Source: CAIXZV01 sp963697365 (GTDB lineage Bacteria > Chloroflexota > Limnocylindria > Limnocylindrales > CSP1-4). From it: 64,000 nt of DNA. The first letter of the stretch is position 1. Every line of letters starts with the position of its first letter. The translations under genes and the position numbers were made by a program. The DNA lies in NCBI GenBank assembly GCA_963697365.1, contig CAVONT010000009.1, forward strand, positions 169,876 to 233,875, in the 5' to 3' direction. A model generated the notes under the pieces. That model ran no database searches and had not been told where the DNA came from. It saw only the letters and a list, made by a program, of their open reading frames with translations. Of the stretch, positions 1 through 8,223 are shown in pieces.

Positions 1-2
1 AG

Positions 3-743
3 CCGCTGCTCGAGGTGCGGAACCTGACGCGCGCAGCGGCGCCAACCCTCCGGGACGTCAGCTTCACCGTCCACCGGGGCGAGATCCTGGGCTTCGCCGG
101 GCTGGTCGGCGCTGGTCGCAGCGAGACCGCTCGGGCCATCTTCGGCGCGGACCGCTTCGACAGCGGCGAGATCCTGCTCCACGGTTCGCCGGTCCGCTTC
201 AACTCACCGAAGGAGGCCGTTGCGAACCGGATCGGGATGGTCCCGGAGGAGCGCAAGCAGCTCGGCCTGTTCATGGAGATGCCGATCCGGTTCAACATCA
301 GCATGGCGAGCATGCCGCAACGATCACGGCGCGGCATCGTGGATCACGCAGACCAGGCGGCCCTGGCGAAGGAGTTCACGAAGAAGCTTGCGATCAAGCT
401 GTCCTCGATCGACGCGCCGGTGAGCAGCCTCAGCGGCGGCAACCAGCAGAAGACGGTGCTGGCGCGCTGGCTCGCGATCTCACCGGAGCTCCTCATCCTC
501 GACGAGCCGACCCACGGCGTCGACGTCGGCGCCAAGGCCGACATCTACCAGCTGATGCAGGACCTGGCAGCGGAGGGCCTGGGGATCATCCTCATCTCCT
601 CGGAGCTGCCGGAGATCCTGTCCATGAGCGACCGGATCGTGGTCATGCACCAGGGCCGGGTCGCTGGCGTCCTCGACGGCCGGACGGCCACGGAGAACAG
701 CGTCATGGAACTGGCGACAGGGATCGCCGGCACCGCCGCTTGA
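3..743 (+). CDS. Sugar ABC transporter ATP-binding protein, C-terminal half (5' end outside window)
   Basis: This is the second nucleotide-binding domain of a two-domain sugar importer ATPase of the RbsA/MglA/XylG type, which powers uptake by a partner permease and binding protein. The reading frame is open to the left edge, so the first domain lies outside the window. The Walker A is the degenerate GLVGAGRSE form usual for the second domain of this family. The signature LSGGNQQK, the Walker B LLILDEPTHGVDVG and the following ISSELPEI switch region are all present. It is the first visible gene of a sugar catabolic locus. Which sugar is carried cannot be read from this half. Confidence 0.93.
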   Translation, partial: PLLEVRNLTRAAAPTLRDVSFTVHRGEILGFAGLVGAGRSETARAIFGADRFDSGEILLHGSPVRFNSPKEAVANRIGMVPEERKQLGLFMEMPIRFNISMASMPQRSRRGIVDHADQAALAKEFTKKLAIKLSSIDAPVSSLSGGNQQKTVLARWLAISPELLILDEPTHGVDVGAKADIYQLMQDLAAEGLGIILISSELPEILSMSDRIVVMHQGRVAGVLDGRTATENSVMELATGIAGTAA

Positions 744-749
744 TGCCGT

Positions 750-803
750 CACCGAGCCCGCTCGGTGCGACAGGGATCCCTGGTGGGCGCCCCTCAGGCG
801 CCC
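750..803 (+). terminator. Two consecutive stem-loops after the ABC ATPase gene
   Basis: Arms at 750-757 and 760-767 pair perfectly (8 bp). A second hairpin pairs 785-791 with 797-803 (7 bp, 5-nt loop). Neither is followed by a T run. They lie between the ABC gene and the methyltransferase gene and may be a weak terminator or a structured leader; no known riboswitch core was recognised. Confidence 0.4.
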
Positions 804-855
804 GTTGCCAGCCGGGCCCCGCTGGCCGGCCCACGTCACCACGACAGGAGAAGCA

Positions 856-2013
856 GTGAATTCCCGGGAACGAGTGCTCACCAGTCTCAACCATCGTGAA
901 CCGGATCGCGTGCCGTTCGACCTTGGCAGCACGGTCATCACCGGGATCAGCGTCAAGGCGTATCGCGGCCTGCGGACGGCACTCGGGCTCGAGGACCGCG
1001 AGCCGATCATGGTCGACATGACACAGCAGATCGCCCTCGTCGAAGAGGACGTCATGGCCAAGCTGGGCGTCGACACTGCGGCGGTTGCGCCCCGGTCGTC
1101 GGCGACATTCGAGATCGAGGTCAAGGACGGCGGCGACCACACGTACTTCCACGACGAGTTCGGCATCGGCTGGAAGATGCCCAAGACCGGCGGCTTCTAC
1201 TACGACATGTACGAGCACCCGCTGGCGGGTGACGACATCACGGTCGACGACGTGCGCGCCTATGCGTGGCCAGATCCGCTGGATCCCCGGCGCTTCGCCG
1301 GCCTCCGCGAGGCTGCCCAGGCCGTCCGCGATTCCGGGCGCGCCGTGGTGGTCGGCAGCATGTCGGCCGGGATCCTGGAGATGTTCGCCTGGACTCGCGG
1401 GTTTCTCGACTACTTCTCCGACCTCGCGGCCAACCCCGACCTGGCCGAGGCCTTCCTGGAGCAGACCCTGGAGCTCCAGCTGGCCTACTGGGGCAGGATG
1501 ATCGACGAGATCGGCGACCTGATCGACGTCGCCGTCACCGCGGACGACTTCTCCGGCCAGAACGGCCTCCTGTTCTCACGGGAGACGTACCGGCGCCTGG
1601 TCAAGCCCCGCCACGCCCGACTGTTCGAGCTGATCCACCGGCGCAGCAATGCCAAGGTCTTCTTCCACTCCTGCGGCTCCGTCAGGACCGCGATCCCGGA
1701 CCTGATCGAGGCCGGCGTGGACATCCTGAACCCCGTCCAGGTCAGCGCCACGGGCATGGACTCGGCCGAGCTCAAGCGGGAGTACGGCCGCGACCTCGTG
1801 TTCTGGGGCGGCGGCGTCGACACGCAGCTCGTGCTTGGGGCTGGCACCCCCCAGCAGGTGCGCGACGAGGTCCGGCGTCGCGTGACGGACCTGATGCCCG
1901 GTGGAGGCTTCGTCTTCAACGCCGTGCACAACATCCAGGCCAACGTCCCGCCGGAGAACATCATCGCCATGTGGGAGACGTTCCAGGAGGTCGGCGTCTA
2001 CGGAGCAGGCTGA
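856..2013 (+). CDS. Uroporphyrinogen decarboxylase (UroD)-family methyltransferase
   Basis: A protein of about 385 aa of the UroD superfamily, in the branch that includes cobalamin-dependent methyltransferases (MtaA, CmuA, and the methyltransferase I of some O-demethylases) rather than haem-synthesis HemE. The GTG at 856 is preferred because AGGAG ends 5 bases upstream; longer frames have no ribosome site. A zinc-type His-x-Cys pair (HSCG) sits near residues 271-273. The C-terminal ligand, often Cys in MtaA, may be the His in FNAVHN near residue 358. A corrinoid-binding partner is encoded 5.5 kb downstream in the same locus. Family knowledge plus context suggest methyl transfer from a substrate to the corrinoid protein; the substrate is unknown. 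Confidence 0.85.
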   Translation: MNSRERVLTSLNHREPDRVPFDLGSTVITGISVKAYRGLRTALGLEDREPIMVDMTQQIALVEEDVMAKLGVDTAAVAPRSSATFEIEVKDGGDHTYFHDEFGIGWKMPKTGGFYYDMYEHPLAGDDITVDDVRAYAWPDPLDPRRFAGLREAAQAVRDSGRAVVVGSMSAGILEMFAWTRGFLDYFSDLAANPDLAEAFLEQTLELQLAYWGRMIDEIGDLIDVAVTADDFSGQNGLLFSRETYRRLVKPRHARLFELIHRRSNAKVFFHSCGSVRTAIPDLIEAGVDILNPVQVSATGMDSAELKREYGRDLVFWGGGVDTQLVLGAGTPQQVRDEVRRRVTDLMPGGGFVFNAVHNIQANVPPENIIAMWETFQEVGVYGAG

Positions 2014-2073
2014 CCGCGCCCCCGCGCTCCGTCGGCAGGGCGGATCTCCCTGCAAGTCCCCGGAGATCTGAGC

Positions 2074-3216
2074 GTGCACATCGAGGACATCCGCTGGTAC
2101 ACCTGCGGCGCAGGCTGGCGGAACTGGGTCTTCGTCGAGGTCGAGACCGACACGGGCCTGGTCGGCGTCGGTGAGGCCACGATCGAAGGCCGTGAGCTGA
2201 CGATCCAGGGCCACCTGGCAGACCTGCGGCGCGTGCTCGTGGGCACCGATGCGCTGGACATCGCCGGCCTTCGCCAGCGCCTGACCCGCGACCCGTTCTG
2301 GGTGGGCGGCTACGTCGCCGGCTCCGGGCTCGCCGGGATCGAGATCGCCCTGTGGGACATTCTCGGCAAGCACCTGGGCGTGCCGGTCTGGCAGCTTCTT
2401 GGCGGGCGCCTCCGGGACTCCGTGCCCGCGTATGCGAACGGGTGGTACTTCGGTGCGTCCACGATCGAGGAGTGGGTTGAGCGCGCCGGGCAGGTCGTGG
2501 AGCATGGCTTCCGGGCGCTCAAGTTCGATCCCTTCGGTCGGGCCGGCCTTGCCCCGACGGGCGACGAGGTCGATCTGGCCATGGAGATCATCGGCGCGCT
2601 CCGGGCCGCGGTCGGCCCCAAGGTCGACCTGCTCATCGAGGGCCACGGCCGCTTCGGCGTCCACGGCGCGCTCACGATCGCGCGTCGCCTGGCCCCGTTC
2701 GAGTGCATGTTCTTCGAGGAGCCCGTGCCTCCCGGCAATCCCGATGCCCTGCTCCACGTCACCCGGCAGGCCCCCTTGCCGATCGCGGCAGGGGAGCGCG
2801 CCTTCTCGCGCCAGGACGCTCGCAGGCTGCTCGAGCTGGGAGCCGTCCACGTCCTCCAGCCCGACGTCATCCACGCTGGCGGGATCGCCGAGACCCGCGA
2901 CATCGCCGCCCTCGCCGAGACGTGGGACGTCACCATCGCCCCCCACAACCCCAACGGCGCCGTGGCGACGGCAGCGACGCTCATGATCGACGCCACCGTC
3001 CCCAACTTCCTGATCCAGGAGATGCTCGAGCCGTGGGACGTCCCGTGGCGGCATCTCGTCGTCCGCGGCTGCCCGGCGGTCGTCGACGGCCGGCTCGCCA
3101 TCCCCACGGGGCCGGGCCTGGGCGTCGAGCTTGACCACGAGGAGATCAAGCGGCACCCGCTACGAGCCGGTCGACCTGTCGTTCTGGTCGGCCAAGTCCG
3201 TGATGGAGACCGTTGA
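2074..3216 (+). CDS. Mandelate racemase/muconate lactonizing (enolase superfamily) sugar-acid dehydratase
   Basis: 380 aa, resembling D-galactonate dehydratase (DgoD): an N-terminal capping domain, then a barrel with EGHGRF, FEEPVPP, AAGERAFSR, LQPDVIHAGGI and APHNPNG in the usual order. Glu in the first position of EGHGRF replaces the Asp of DgoD; the EEP and GER glutamates are the other expected magnesium ligands. The GTG start follows CGGAGA. The likely reaction is dehydration of an aldonate to a 2-keto-3-deoxy acid. The last ~25 residues do not resemble the family, while the overlapping frame reads a plausible tail (YEPVDLSFWSAKS), so a single-base indel near 3155-3165 is suspected. Confidence 0.85.
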   Translation: MHIEDIRWYTCGAGWRNWVFVEVETDTGLVGVGEATIEGRELTIQGHLADLRRVLVGTDALDIAGLRQRLTRDPFWVGGYVAGSGLAGIEIALWDILGKHLGVPVWQLLGGRLRDSVPAYANGWYFGASTIEEWVERAGQVVEHGFRALKFDPFGRAGLAPTGDEVDLAMEIIGALRAAVGPKVDLLIEGHGRFGVHGALTIARRLAPFECMFFEEPVPPGNPDALLHVTRQAPLPIAAGERAFSRQDARRLLELGAVHVLQPDVIHAGGIAETRDIAALAETWDVTIAPHNPNGAVATAATLMIDATVPNFLIQEMLEPWDVPWRHLVVRGCPAVVDGRLAIPTGPGLGVELDHEEIKRHPLRAGRPVVLVGQVRDGDR

Positions 3217-3252
3217 CCTGCGGCCCTCGTCAACAGGTCCAGGAGGCATCGC

Positions 3253-4006
3253 ATGAGCAGTCTCGCGGGCCAGACCGCCTTCGTCACCGGAGCCCTGGGC
3301 GATCTCGGTGGAGCGGTGTCGACATTCCTGCTGCGCGACGGCGCGACAGTCGTCGGGCTCGGGCGATCCCCGCACGCCCAGGTTGCCGAGCGGATCGAGG
3401 CACTCCAGGCCATCGGGTCCTTCGAGTATGTCGCGGCCGACGTGACCGACCACGCCGCGCTGGCCGCGCACGATCGACGCGCTGCCCCGCCTGGACATCG
3501 TGATCGGCAACGCCGGGACCGTGGAGCCGGCCAACTTCGTGGACGTGACCGAGGCCTCGCTCGCCCGCCAGGTCTCGATCAACTTCACGGCCAACTACGT
3601 CCTCGGCCAGATCGCCGCTCGGCGCTTCATGCGCGACGGGACGCCGGGCCGGATCGTGTACATCGGCTCATGGGTCGGGGAGCGGCCCTGGCCGGAGCTG
3701 ACCGCCTACTCCGCGACCAAGGCCGCGCTCCAGATGCTCACCCGGTCCATGGCACTCGAGCTGGCGCCGTCCGGGATCCGGGTGAACCTGGTCGCGCCAG
3801 GGATCGTCCACGCCGGACTCGCGCGCAAGCAGGCCGAGGCGGATCCGGTGTACGCCGCACGCGCGGCCCGGGCGATCCCCCTGGGCTCGCTGCAGCACCC
3901 GGACGACGTCGCAGCCATGGTCCTGTTCCTCGTCGGCGAGGGCGCCGCGAACGCGACAGGTGCGAGCTTCGTGGTCGATGGCGGCGCCTCCCTTGGGTCG
4001 TTCTGA
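3253..4006 (+). CDS. Short-chain dehydrogenase/reductase (frame-disrupted)
   Basis: NAD(P)-dependent SDR of about 250 aa. The N-terminal part carries the Rossmann start (FVTGALGDLGGA). After a frame change near 3470 the second part carries NAG, the YSATK catalytic Tyr/Lys motif (Ser of IGSW is the third catalytic residue), VAPGI and the C-terminal FVVDGGASLG. AGGAGG precedes the ATG. One extra base in a GCGC context explains the break. In this locus it probably oxidises a sugar or sugar acid, upstream of the SMP-30 lactonase. The two halves fit one another without missing residues, so an assembly indel is more likely than a dead gene. Confidence 0.8.
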
Positions 4007-4028
4007 GCGATGACCACGGGAGGCCGGC

Positions 4029-4916
4029 ATGGCTGCCGCTGACAGCACGGTGCTCGTCGTCGCCGACGTCCACGCCGACGTCGGCGAAGGACCCTGCTGG
4101 GACGATGCCACCGGGACGCTGATCTTCGTCGACGTCACGCCCGGGACCATCTACCGCCTGAACCCTGCGACGGGACGGCTGACCAGCCGTTCGATCGGCC
4201 AGGAGGTCGGGGCGGCGATGCCGCGGACAGCCGGCGGGCTGGTCGTTGCCGCCCGGGACGGGATCGGGTTCCTCGATGAGGATCCCGGAGCGCAGCTGGA
4301 GATCGTGGCGCCGGTCGAGGCGGACAATCCGGGCAATCGCATGAACGATGCGAAGTGCGACCCGGCCGGCCGCCTGTGGGCAGGGACCATGGCGTTCGAC
4401 TTCGCCCGCCACGCCGGCAGCCTGTACCGGATGGAGACGGATGGACGAGTGGAGCGGGTCCTCTCGGACGTCACGATCTCGAACGGGCTGGGCTGGAGCC
4501 CCGCTGGAACCACGATGTACTTCATCGACTCGGGCGAGTCCGCCGTCGACGCGTTCACATACGACCCGGAGACGGGCGTCGCATCGGACCGGAAACGTCT
4601 GGTCGAGTTCGGCAATGGCGAAGGCGCGCCGGATGGCCTCACGGTGGATGCGGACGGGCATCTCTGGGTGGCGATGTTCGGCGGTGGCGTCGTCCGCCGC
4701 TTCTCGCCCCAGGGCGCTTCCTCCGGAAGCGTCAGCTTCCCGGTCAGCCAGGTCACCAGCGTCGCGTTTGGCGGCGATGCCCTGGACACCCTGTTCGTGA
4801 CGTCCGCGGCCTACAAGCTGACGCCCGAACGGCTGGCCCAGGAGCCCCTGGCCGGTGCCACCTTCTCCTGCAGGCCCGGGCCCACCGGCCTGCCGGCAGT
4901 CCGGTTCGGCGGATGA
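4029..4916 (+). CDS. SMP-30/gluconolactonase/LRE family protein
   Basis: 295 aa, the usual length for this six-bladed propeller family of sugar lactonases. GEGPCWDD carries the first metal-ligand Glu near residue 21. RMNDAKCDPAGRLWAGTM supplies the Asn/Asp motif, and SNGLGWSP and APDGLTVDADGHLWVA supply the remaining metal-site residues. The ATG follows GGGAGG, 22 bases after the SDR stop, so the two are probably co-transcribed. Expected role: hydrolysis of a sugar lactone made by the dehydrogenase, giving the aldonate substrate of the dehydratase encoded upstream. The exact sugar is not known. Confidence 0.9.
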   Translation: MAAADSTVLVVADVHADVGEGPCWDDATGTLIFVDVTPGTIYRLNPATGRLTSRSIGQEVGAAMPRTAGGLVVAARDGIGFLDEDPGAQLEIVAPVEADNPGNRMNDAKCDPAGRLWAGTMAFDFARHAGSLYRMETDGRVERVLSDVTISNGLGWSPAGTTMYFIDSGESAVDAFTYDPETGVASDRKRLVEFGNGEGAPDGLTVDADGHLWVAMFGGGVVRRFSPQGASSGSVSFPVSQVTSVAFGGDALDTLFVTSAAYKLTPERLAQEPLAGATFSCRPGPTGLPAVRFGG

Positions 4917-4924
4917 GCATGGAG

Positions 4925-4943
4925 ATTGTTGTATGCTCCAATA
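4925..4943 (+). promoter_or_regulatory. Operator-like site upstream of the ROK regulator gene
   Basis: The 19-base site matches, in opposite orientation, the site at 7444-7462 at 15 of 19 positions. The shared consensus is TTGTnGTATGCTnCAAnA, with TTG/CAA ends forming an inverted repeat. It lies 41 bases before the ROK start codon. Binding by the ROK protein (autoregulation) is inferred. Confidence 0.6.
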
Positions 4944-4983
4944 AACGTGCGGCGGTGCCGTCAGGCGGCGCGAGGGGTGGTGC

Positions 4984-6252
4984 ATGCGCGGGCGCGTAGG
5001 ACTCAACAGCGAGCGGATCGGTCGCGACAACCTCTCGGCCGTGCTTCGGCAGGTCCACGTGGGCGGCCCGCAATCGCGGTCCGACCTCGTTGCCATGATG
5101 GGTCTCAACCGCACGACGATCGGCTCCCTCGTGCGGCAGCTTGAGAGCCGCGACCTGCTTGTGGAGCGGCGGGTGTCATCCAGCGGCCAGCCAGGCCGGC
5201 CGTCGCATGTCGTCAGCGTCCGGTCGGACGCGTGCGTGGCGCTGGCGCTCGAGATCCGGGTTGACTCGCTGGCGGTGGGCATCGTCGGGCTCGGCGGGAC
5301 GCTCATCAGCTCGCGGCGGATCCCCTGGGACGCCACGGAGTCCGGTCCAGACGGAACGGTGAAGTTGCTCACCGAGATGGCGAACGATCTGCTGGCGGGC
5401 GCTGTCACCCGACGGATCGTCGGAGTCGGTGTCGCCGTGGTCGGCCTCGTCCGGGCAAGCGATGGTCTCGTGCGCCTCGCCCCCAACCTCGGGTGGTCGG
5501 ATGTTCCGCTCGGGAAGCTGGTCCGCACGGGGCTCGGCCTCGATGTCCACGTCAGCGTCGGGAACGAGGCTGATCTCGGCGGCCTTATCGAGCACCTCCG
5601 AGGTGCCGCGCGAGGCCACGACAACATGATCTACCTCTCCGGGGAGGTCGGCCTGGGCGGAGGCATCATCGTCGGCGGCCGGCCGCTCGTCGGCATGGGT
5701 GGGTACGCGGGCGAGATCGGGCACCTCGTCGTGAACCCCTCCGGTGTCCAGTGCGCCTGCGGGGCAACCGGCTGCTGGGAGACAGAGGTCGGCCAGAGCG
5801 CGCTCCTGCGTGCGGCCGGCATCCCAGTGAGCGCCAATTCGCGGCGCACCGTTGACCAGGTGTTCGAGGCGGCGGCGATGAACGAGCCGGTGGCGCGTCG
5901 CGCCGTTGACGAGCTGGGCCGCTGGCTCGGCCTCGGCCTCGCGAACCTGGTGAACACGCTCAACCCGAGCGTCATCGTTCTCGGTGGCTTCTACGCCCGG
6001 CTCGCGCCGCTCGTGAACACAGTCGTCCTGGAGGAGCTCGGCCGGCGGGCGCTGCCGGCAGCCCGCGAGGGTCTCGTGATCCTGCCGGGCCAGTATGGGC
6101 TCGACGCCCCGCTCTATGGCGCCGGCGAAGTCGCCCTGGAGCGACTCCTCGCGGACCCGACCATCGTGGATCCGGTGGAACCAAGCCCGCTCACCCGCCG
6201 GGGCCGGACGCCGAAGGCGAACGGGTCGAGATTGCGCGAGCCGCAGAGGTGA
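4984..6252 (+). CDS. ROK family transcriptional repressor
   Basis: 422 aa. The N-terminal ~75 residues form a winged helix-turn-helix (SRSDLVAMMGLNRTTIGSLV). The rest is a ROK sugar-kinase-like domain with GVGVAVVGLV, NEADLGGLIEH, the GEIGHL metal His and the zinc motif CACGATGCWE. This is the XylR/NagC architecture, in which binding of a sugar or sugar phosphate releases DNA. A GAGGGG-type ribosome site precedes the ATG. Matching operator-like sites lie just upstream of this gene and 175 bases upstream of the corrinoid/xylA/xylB group, pointing to control of both. Confidence 0.92.
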   Translation: MRGRVGLNSERIGRDNLSAVLRQVHVGGPQSRSDLVAMMGLNRTTIGSLVRQLESRDLLVERRVSSSGQPGRPSHVVSVRSDACVALALEIRVDSLAVGIVGLGGTLISSRRIPWDATESGPDGTVKLLTEMANDLLAGAVTRRIVGVGVAVVGLVRASDGLVRLAPNLGWSDVPLGKLVRTGLGLDVHVSVGNEADLGGLIEHLRGAARGHDNMIYLSGEVGLGGGIIVGGRPLVGMGGYAGEIGHLVVNPSGVQCACGATGCWETEVGQSALLRAAGIPVSANSRRTVDQVFEAAAMNEPVARRAVDELGRWLGLGLANLVNTLNPSVIVLGGFYARLAPLVNTVVLEELGRRALPAAREGLVILPGQYGLDAPLYGAGEVALERLLADPTIVDPVEPSPLTRRGRTPKANGSRLREPQR

Positions 6253-6256
6253 TCCC

Positions 6257-7333
6257 ATGAGCCGCCATCACTACGGGGCGAGGCTGCACGACTACGTTGC
6301 TGCCGGATACCGCACCCTCGCCCTCGAGAACGAGGCCATTCGCGTCGAGATCCTGATCGACAAGGGCTCGGACATCGTCTCGTTCCTGGACAAGCAGACC
6401 GACACGGACTTCATGTGGCACAGCGCCATGGGCCTTCGACCAGCGGCAGCCGTCGCGCGGACCGCTGCCGCCGATGCAACGAACCTGTGCGACGCGTACG
6501 AGGGCGGCTGGCAGGAGTGTCTCCCGAATGGGGGTCCGGGGGTCACGTACAAGGGCGCCCCGCTTCCGTTCCATGGCGAGGTCATGAACCTGCCGTGGGA
6601 GATGACGGTGCTCGAGGACTCGCCCGAGGTGGTCTCGGTCCGCCTGGCGGTGTCCACCGTCCGCACGCCGTTCCGGCTGGAGAAGACCCTGACGCTCCGC
6701 CGGCACCGGCCCGTCCTTGAGATCGAGGAGCGGCTCACCAACGAGGCGCCGGAGGAGGCGGACCTGATGTGGGGCCACCACCCGGCGTTCGGCCCGCCGT
6801 TCCTCGATGCGTCCTGCCGGATCGACCTGCCCCCTGCACGGGCGACGACGCGTCGCGCCGGCCCACTGCCGTCGAGCGACCTGGAGTTCGGGGTCGACTT
6901 CGACTGGCCTCACGCTCCCCTGAGTTCCGGCGGGACACGGGACCTGCGCCTTGTCCCACCGCCGTCCAGCGGCACCTCCGGCTGGGTGTGCCTGTCCGGC
7001 TTCGAGGAGGGCTGGTACGGGATCACGAACACGTCCCGGGACGTCGGCTTCGGGCTGCGGTGGGACGCTGAGCGGTTCCCGTACCTCTGGTTCTGGCAGG
7101 TGTGGGGCGGCATGCCGGGATATCCCTGGTATGGCCGCCACTACAACTGTGCTCTCGAACCGTGGACGAGCTGGCCGGACAACGGGTTGTCCGACGCGAT
7201 CGCCAACGGCTCGGCCATGCGGCTCGGGCCGCACGAGAGCGTGACCACCAGGCTCTTGGCCGTGGCGTACCACGGGTCGAGCGAGGTCCGGCGCATCGCC
7301 GACGATGGCGAGGTCGTCTTTGCCACGACCTGA
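6257..7333 (+). CDS. Aldose 1-epimerase/DUF4432-like carbohydrate-binding protein
   Basis: About 358 aa, a beta-sandwich protein of the galactose mutarotase-like superfamily. The ATG at 6257, 4 bases after the ROK stop, is chosen over longer frames that overlap the regulator. Visible landmarks are ENEAIRVEILIDKGSDI near the start, WQECLPNGG, WGHHPAFGPPFLD with two adjacent His in the expected catalytic region, and PYLWFWQVWGG. DUF4432-type proteins are common in sugar operons of this sort. A mutarotase or anomer-interconverting role is likely but not proven. Confidence 0.78.
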   Translation: MSRHHYGARLHDYVAAGYRTLALENEAIRVEILIDKGSDIVSFLDKQTDTDFMWHSAMGLRPAAAVARTAAADATNLCDAYEGGWQECLPNGGPGVTYKGAPLPFHGEVMNLPWEMTVLEDSPEVVSVRLAVSTVRTPFRLEKTLTLRRHRPVLEIEERLTNEAPEEADLMWGHHPAFGPPFLDASCRIDLPPARATTRRAGPLPSSDLEFGVDFDWPHAPLSSGGTRDLRLVPPPSSGTSGWVCLSGFEEGWYGITNTSRDVGFGLRWDAERFPYLWFWQVWGGMPGYPWYGRHYNCALEPWTSWPDNGLSDAIANGSAMRLGPHESVTTRLLAVAYHGSSEVRRIADDGEVVFATT

Positions 7334-7443
7334 GGGTCGGCCGCGACTGGCACAAGGGCGCATGTCAGGGGGCGCCGGGCGGTTTGTCACACGGCCCCAC
7401 TGCACCAGGACGCAGAAGATGGATCGTGACATGCTGAGGAGTA

Positions 7444-7462
7444 TGTTGTAGCATACGACAAA
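7444..7462 (-). promoter_or_regulatory. Operator-like site upstream of the corrinoid protein/xylA/xylB group
   Basis: Read on the minus strand it matches the site at 4925-4943 at 15 of 19 positions (TTGTnGTATGCTnCAAnA). The neighbouring GTATG/CATAC arms at 7441-7456 add dyad symmetry. It lies 47 bases upstream of the corrinoid gene and is the likely second ROK-binding site of the locus. Confidence 0.6.
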
Positions 7463-7508
7463 GAGTTCGGACTGGAAGCGACCTCACTGACAGGAGCGTG
7501 GATCAACG

Positions 7509-8132
7509 ATGGACCTCGCCGCCCTCACCGCCGCCGTGGAGGCGGGCAACCGCACCGCCGCCGCCGCCGAGACCCAGGCCGCGCTCGACGCGGGCGTCGA
7601 CCCGCGCACGATCCTGGGCGCCATGACCGCGGCCATGGACGTGGTGGGCCGCAAGTTCCAGGAGGGCGAGCTGTTCGTCCCCGAGATGCTCATCGCCGCC
7701 CGGGCGATGAAGTCCGGCATGGAGCTGCTCGAGCCCGTGCTCCTCGCCGCCGGGGTGACGCCCGAGCACCGGGCCATCGTGGGCACCGTGGAAGGGGACC
7801 TCCACGACATCGGCAAGAACCTCGTGGGCATGATGTGGAAGGGCGGCGGCATCGAGGTCATCGACCTCGGCGTCAACGTCCCGGCGGCGCGCTTCGTCGA
7901 GGCGGCCATCGAGCACGACGTCCACCTCATCGGCCTGTCGGCGCTCCTCACCACGACGATGCCCAACATGCGCGGCGTGGTGGAGGCCATCCGGGCCGCC
8001 AACCTGTCCGCCAAGGTCGTCGTCGGCGGGGCCCCGGTCACCCCCGAGTTCGCCGACCAGATCGGCGCCGACGGCTTCGCCCCCGATGCCGGGTCCGCGG
8101 TGGACCTGGCCCGCGGCCTGCTGGCCGGCTGA
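7509..8132 (+). CDS. Corrinoid (cobalamin-binding) protein of the MtaC/MtbC type
   Basis: 207 aa, the standard length for the methyl-carrying corrinoid proteins of methyltransferase systems. The first ~85 residues are the helical cap. Then come the lower-ligand motif DLHDIGKN (D-x-H-x-x-G, His ligand to cobalt), IGLSALLTTTM and VVVGGAPVT, the marks of the Rossmann B12 domain. ACAGGAGCG precedes the ATG. Its expected partner is the UroD-family methyltransferase at 856-2013. No methyltransferase II or reductive activator is seen in the window. Confidence 0.93.
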   Translation: MDLAALTAAVEAGNRTAAAAETQAALDAGVDPRTILGAMTAAMDVVGRKFQEGELFVPEMLIAARAMKSGMELLEPVLLAAGVTPEHRAIVGTVEGDLHDIGKNLVGMMWKGGGIEVIDLGVNVPAARFVEAAIEHDVHLIGLSALLTTTMPNMRGVVEAIRAANLSAKVVVGGAPVTPEFADQIGADGFAPDAGSAVDLARGLLAG

Positions 8133-8223
8133 CAGATCCCCCACCGATGACCAGGAGCAGCACCGCCAGGGTGGTGGCCAGCGTCGCCATCGTCCGCGCT
8201 CCGGATCCGCAGGAGGCAACAGC

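Noticed and set aside
744..855. Cobalamin riboswitch before the methyltransferase gene
   Set aside because: Hairpins are present but no B12-box-like core could be recognised, and the region is too short for the usual element.
856..2013. Haem-synthesis uroporphyrinogen decarboxylase (hemE)
   Set aside because: The H-x-C motif and corrinoid partner fit the methyltransferase branch; no other haem genes are nearby.
3738..5627. A 629-codon frame on the minus strand
   Set aside because: Arg/Pro/Ser-rich shadow opposite the SDR, lactonase and ROK genes, which have clear motifs; typical of high-GC antisense frames.
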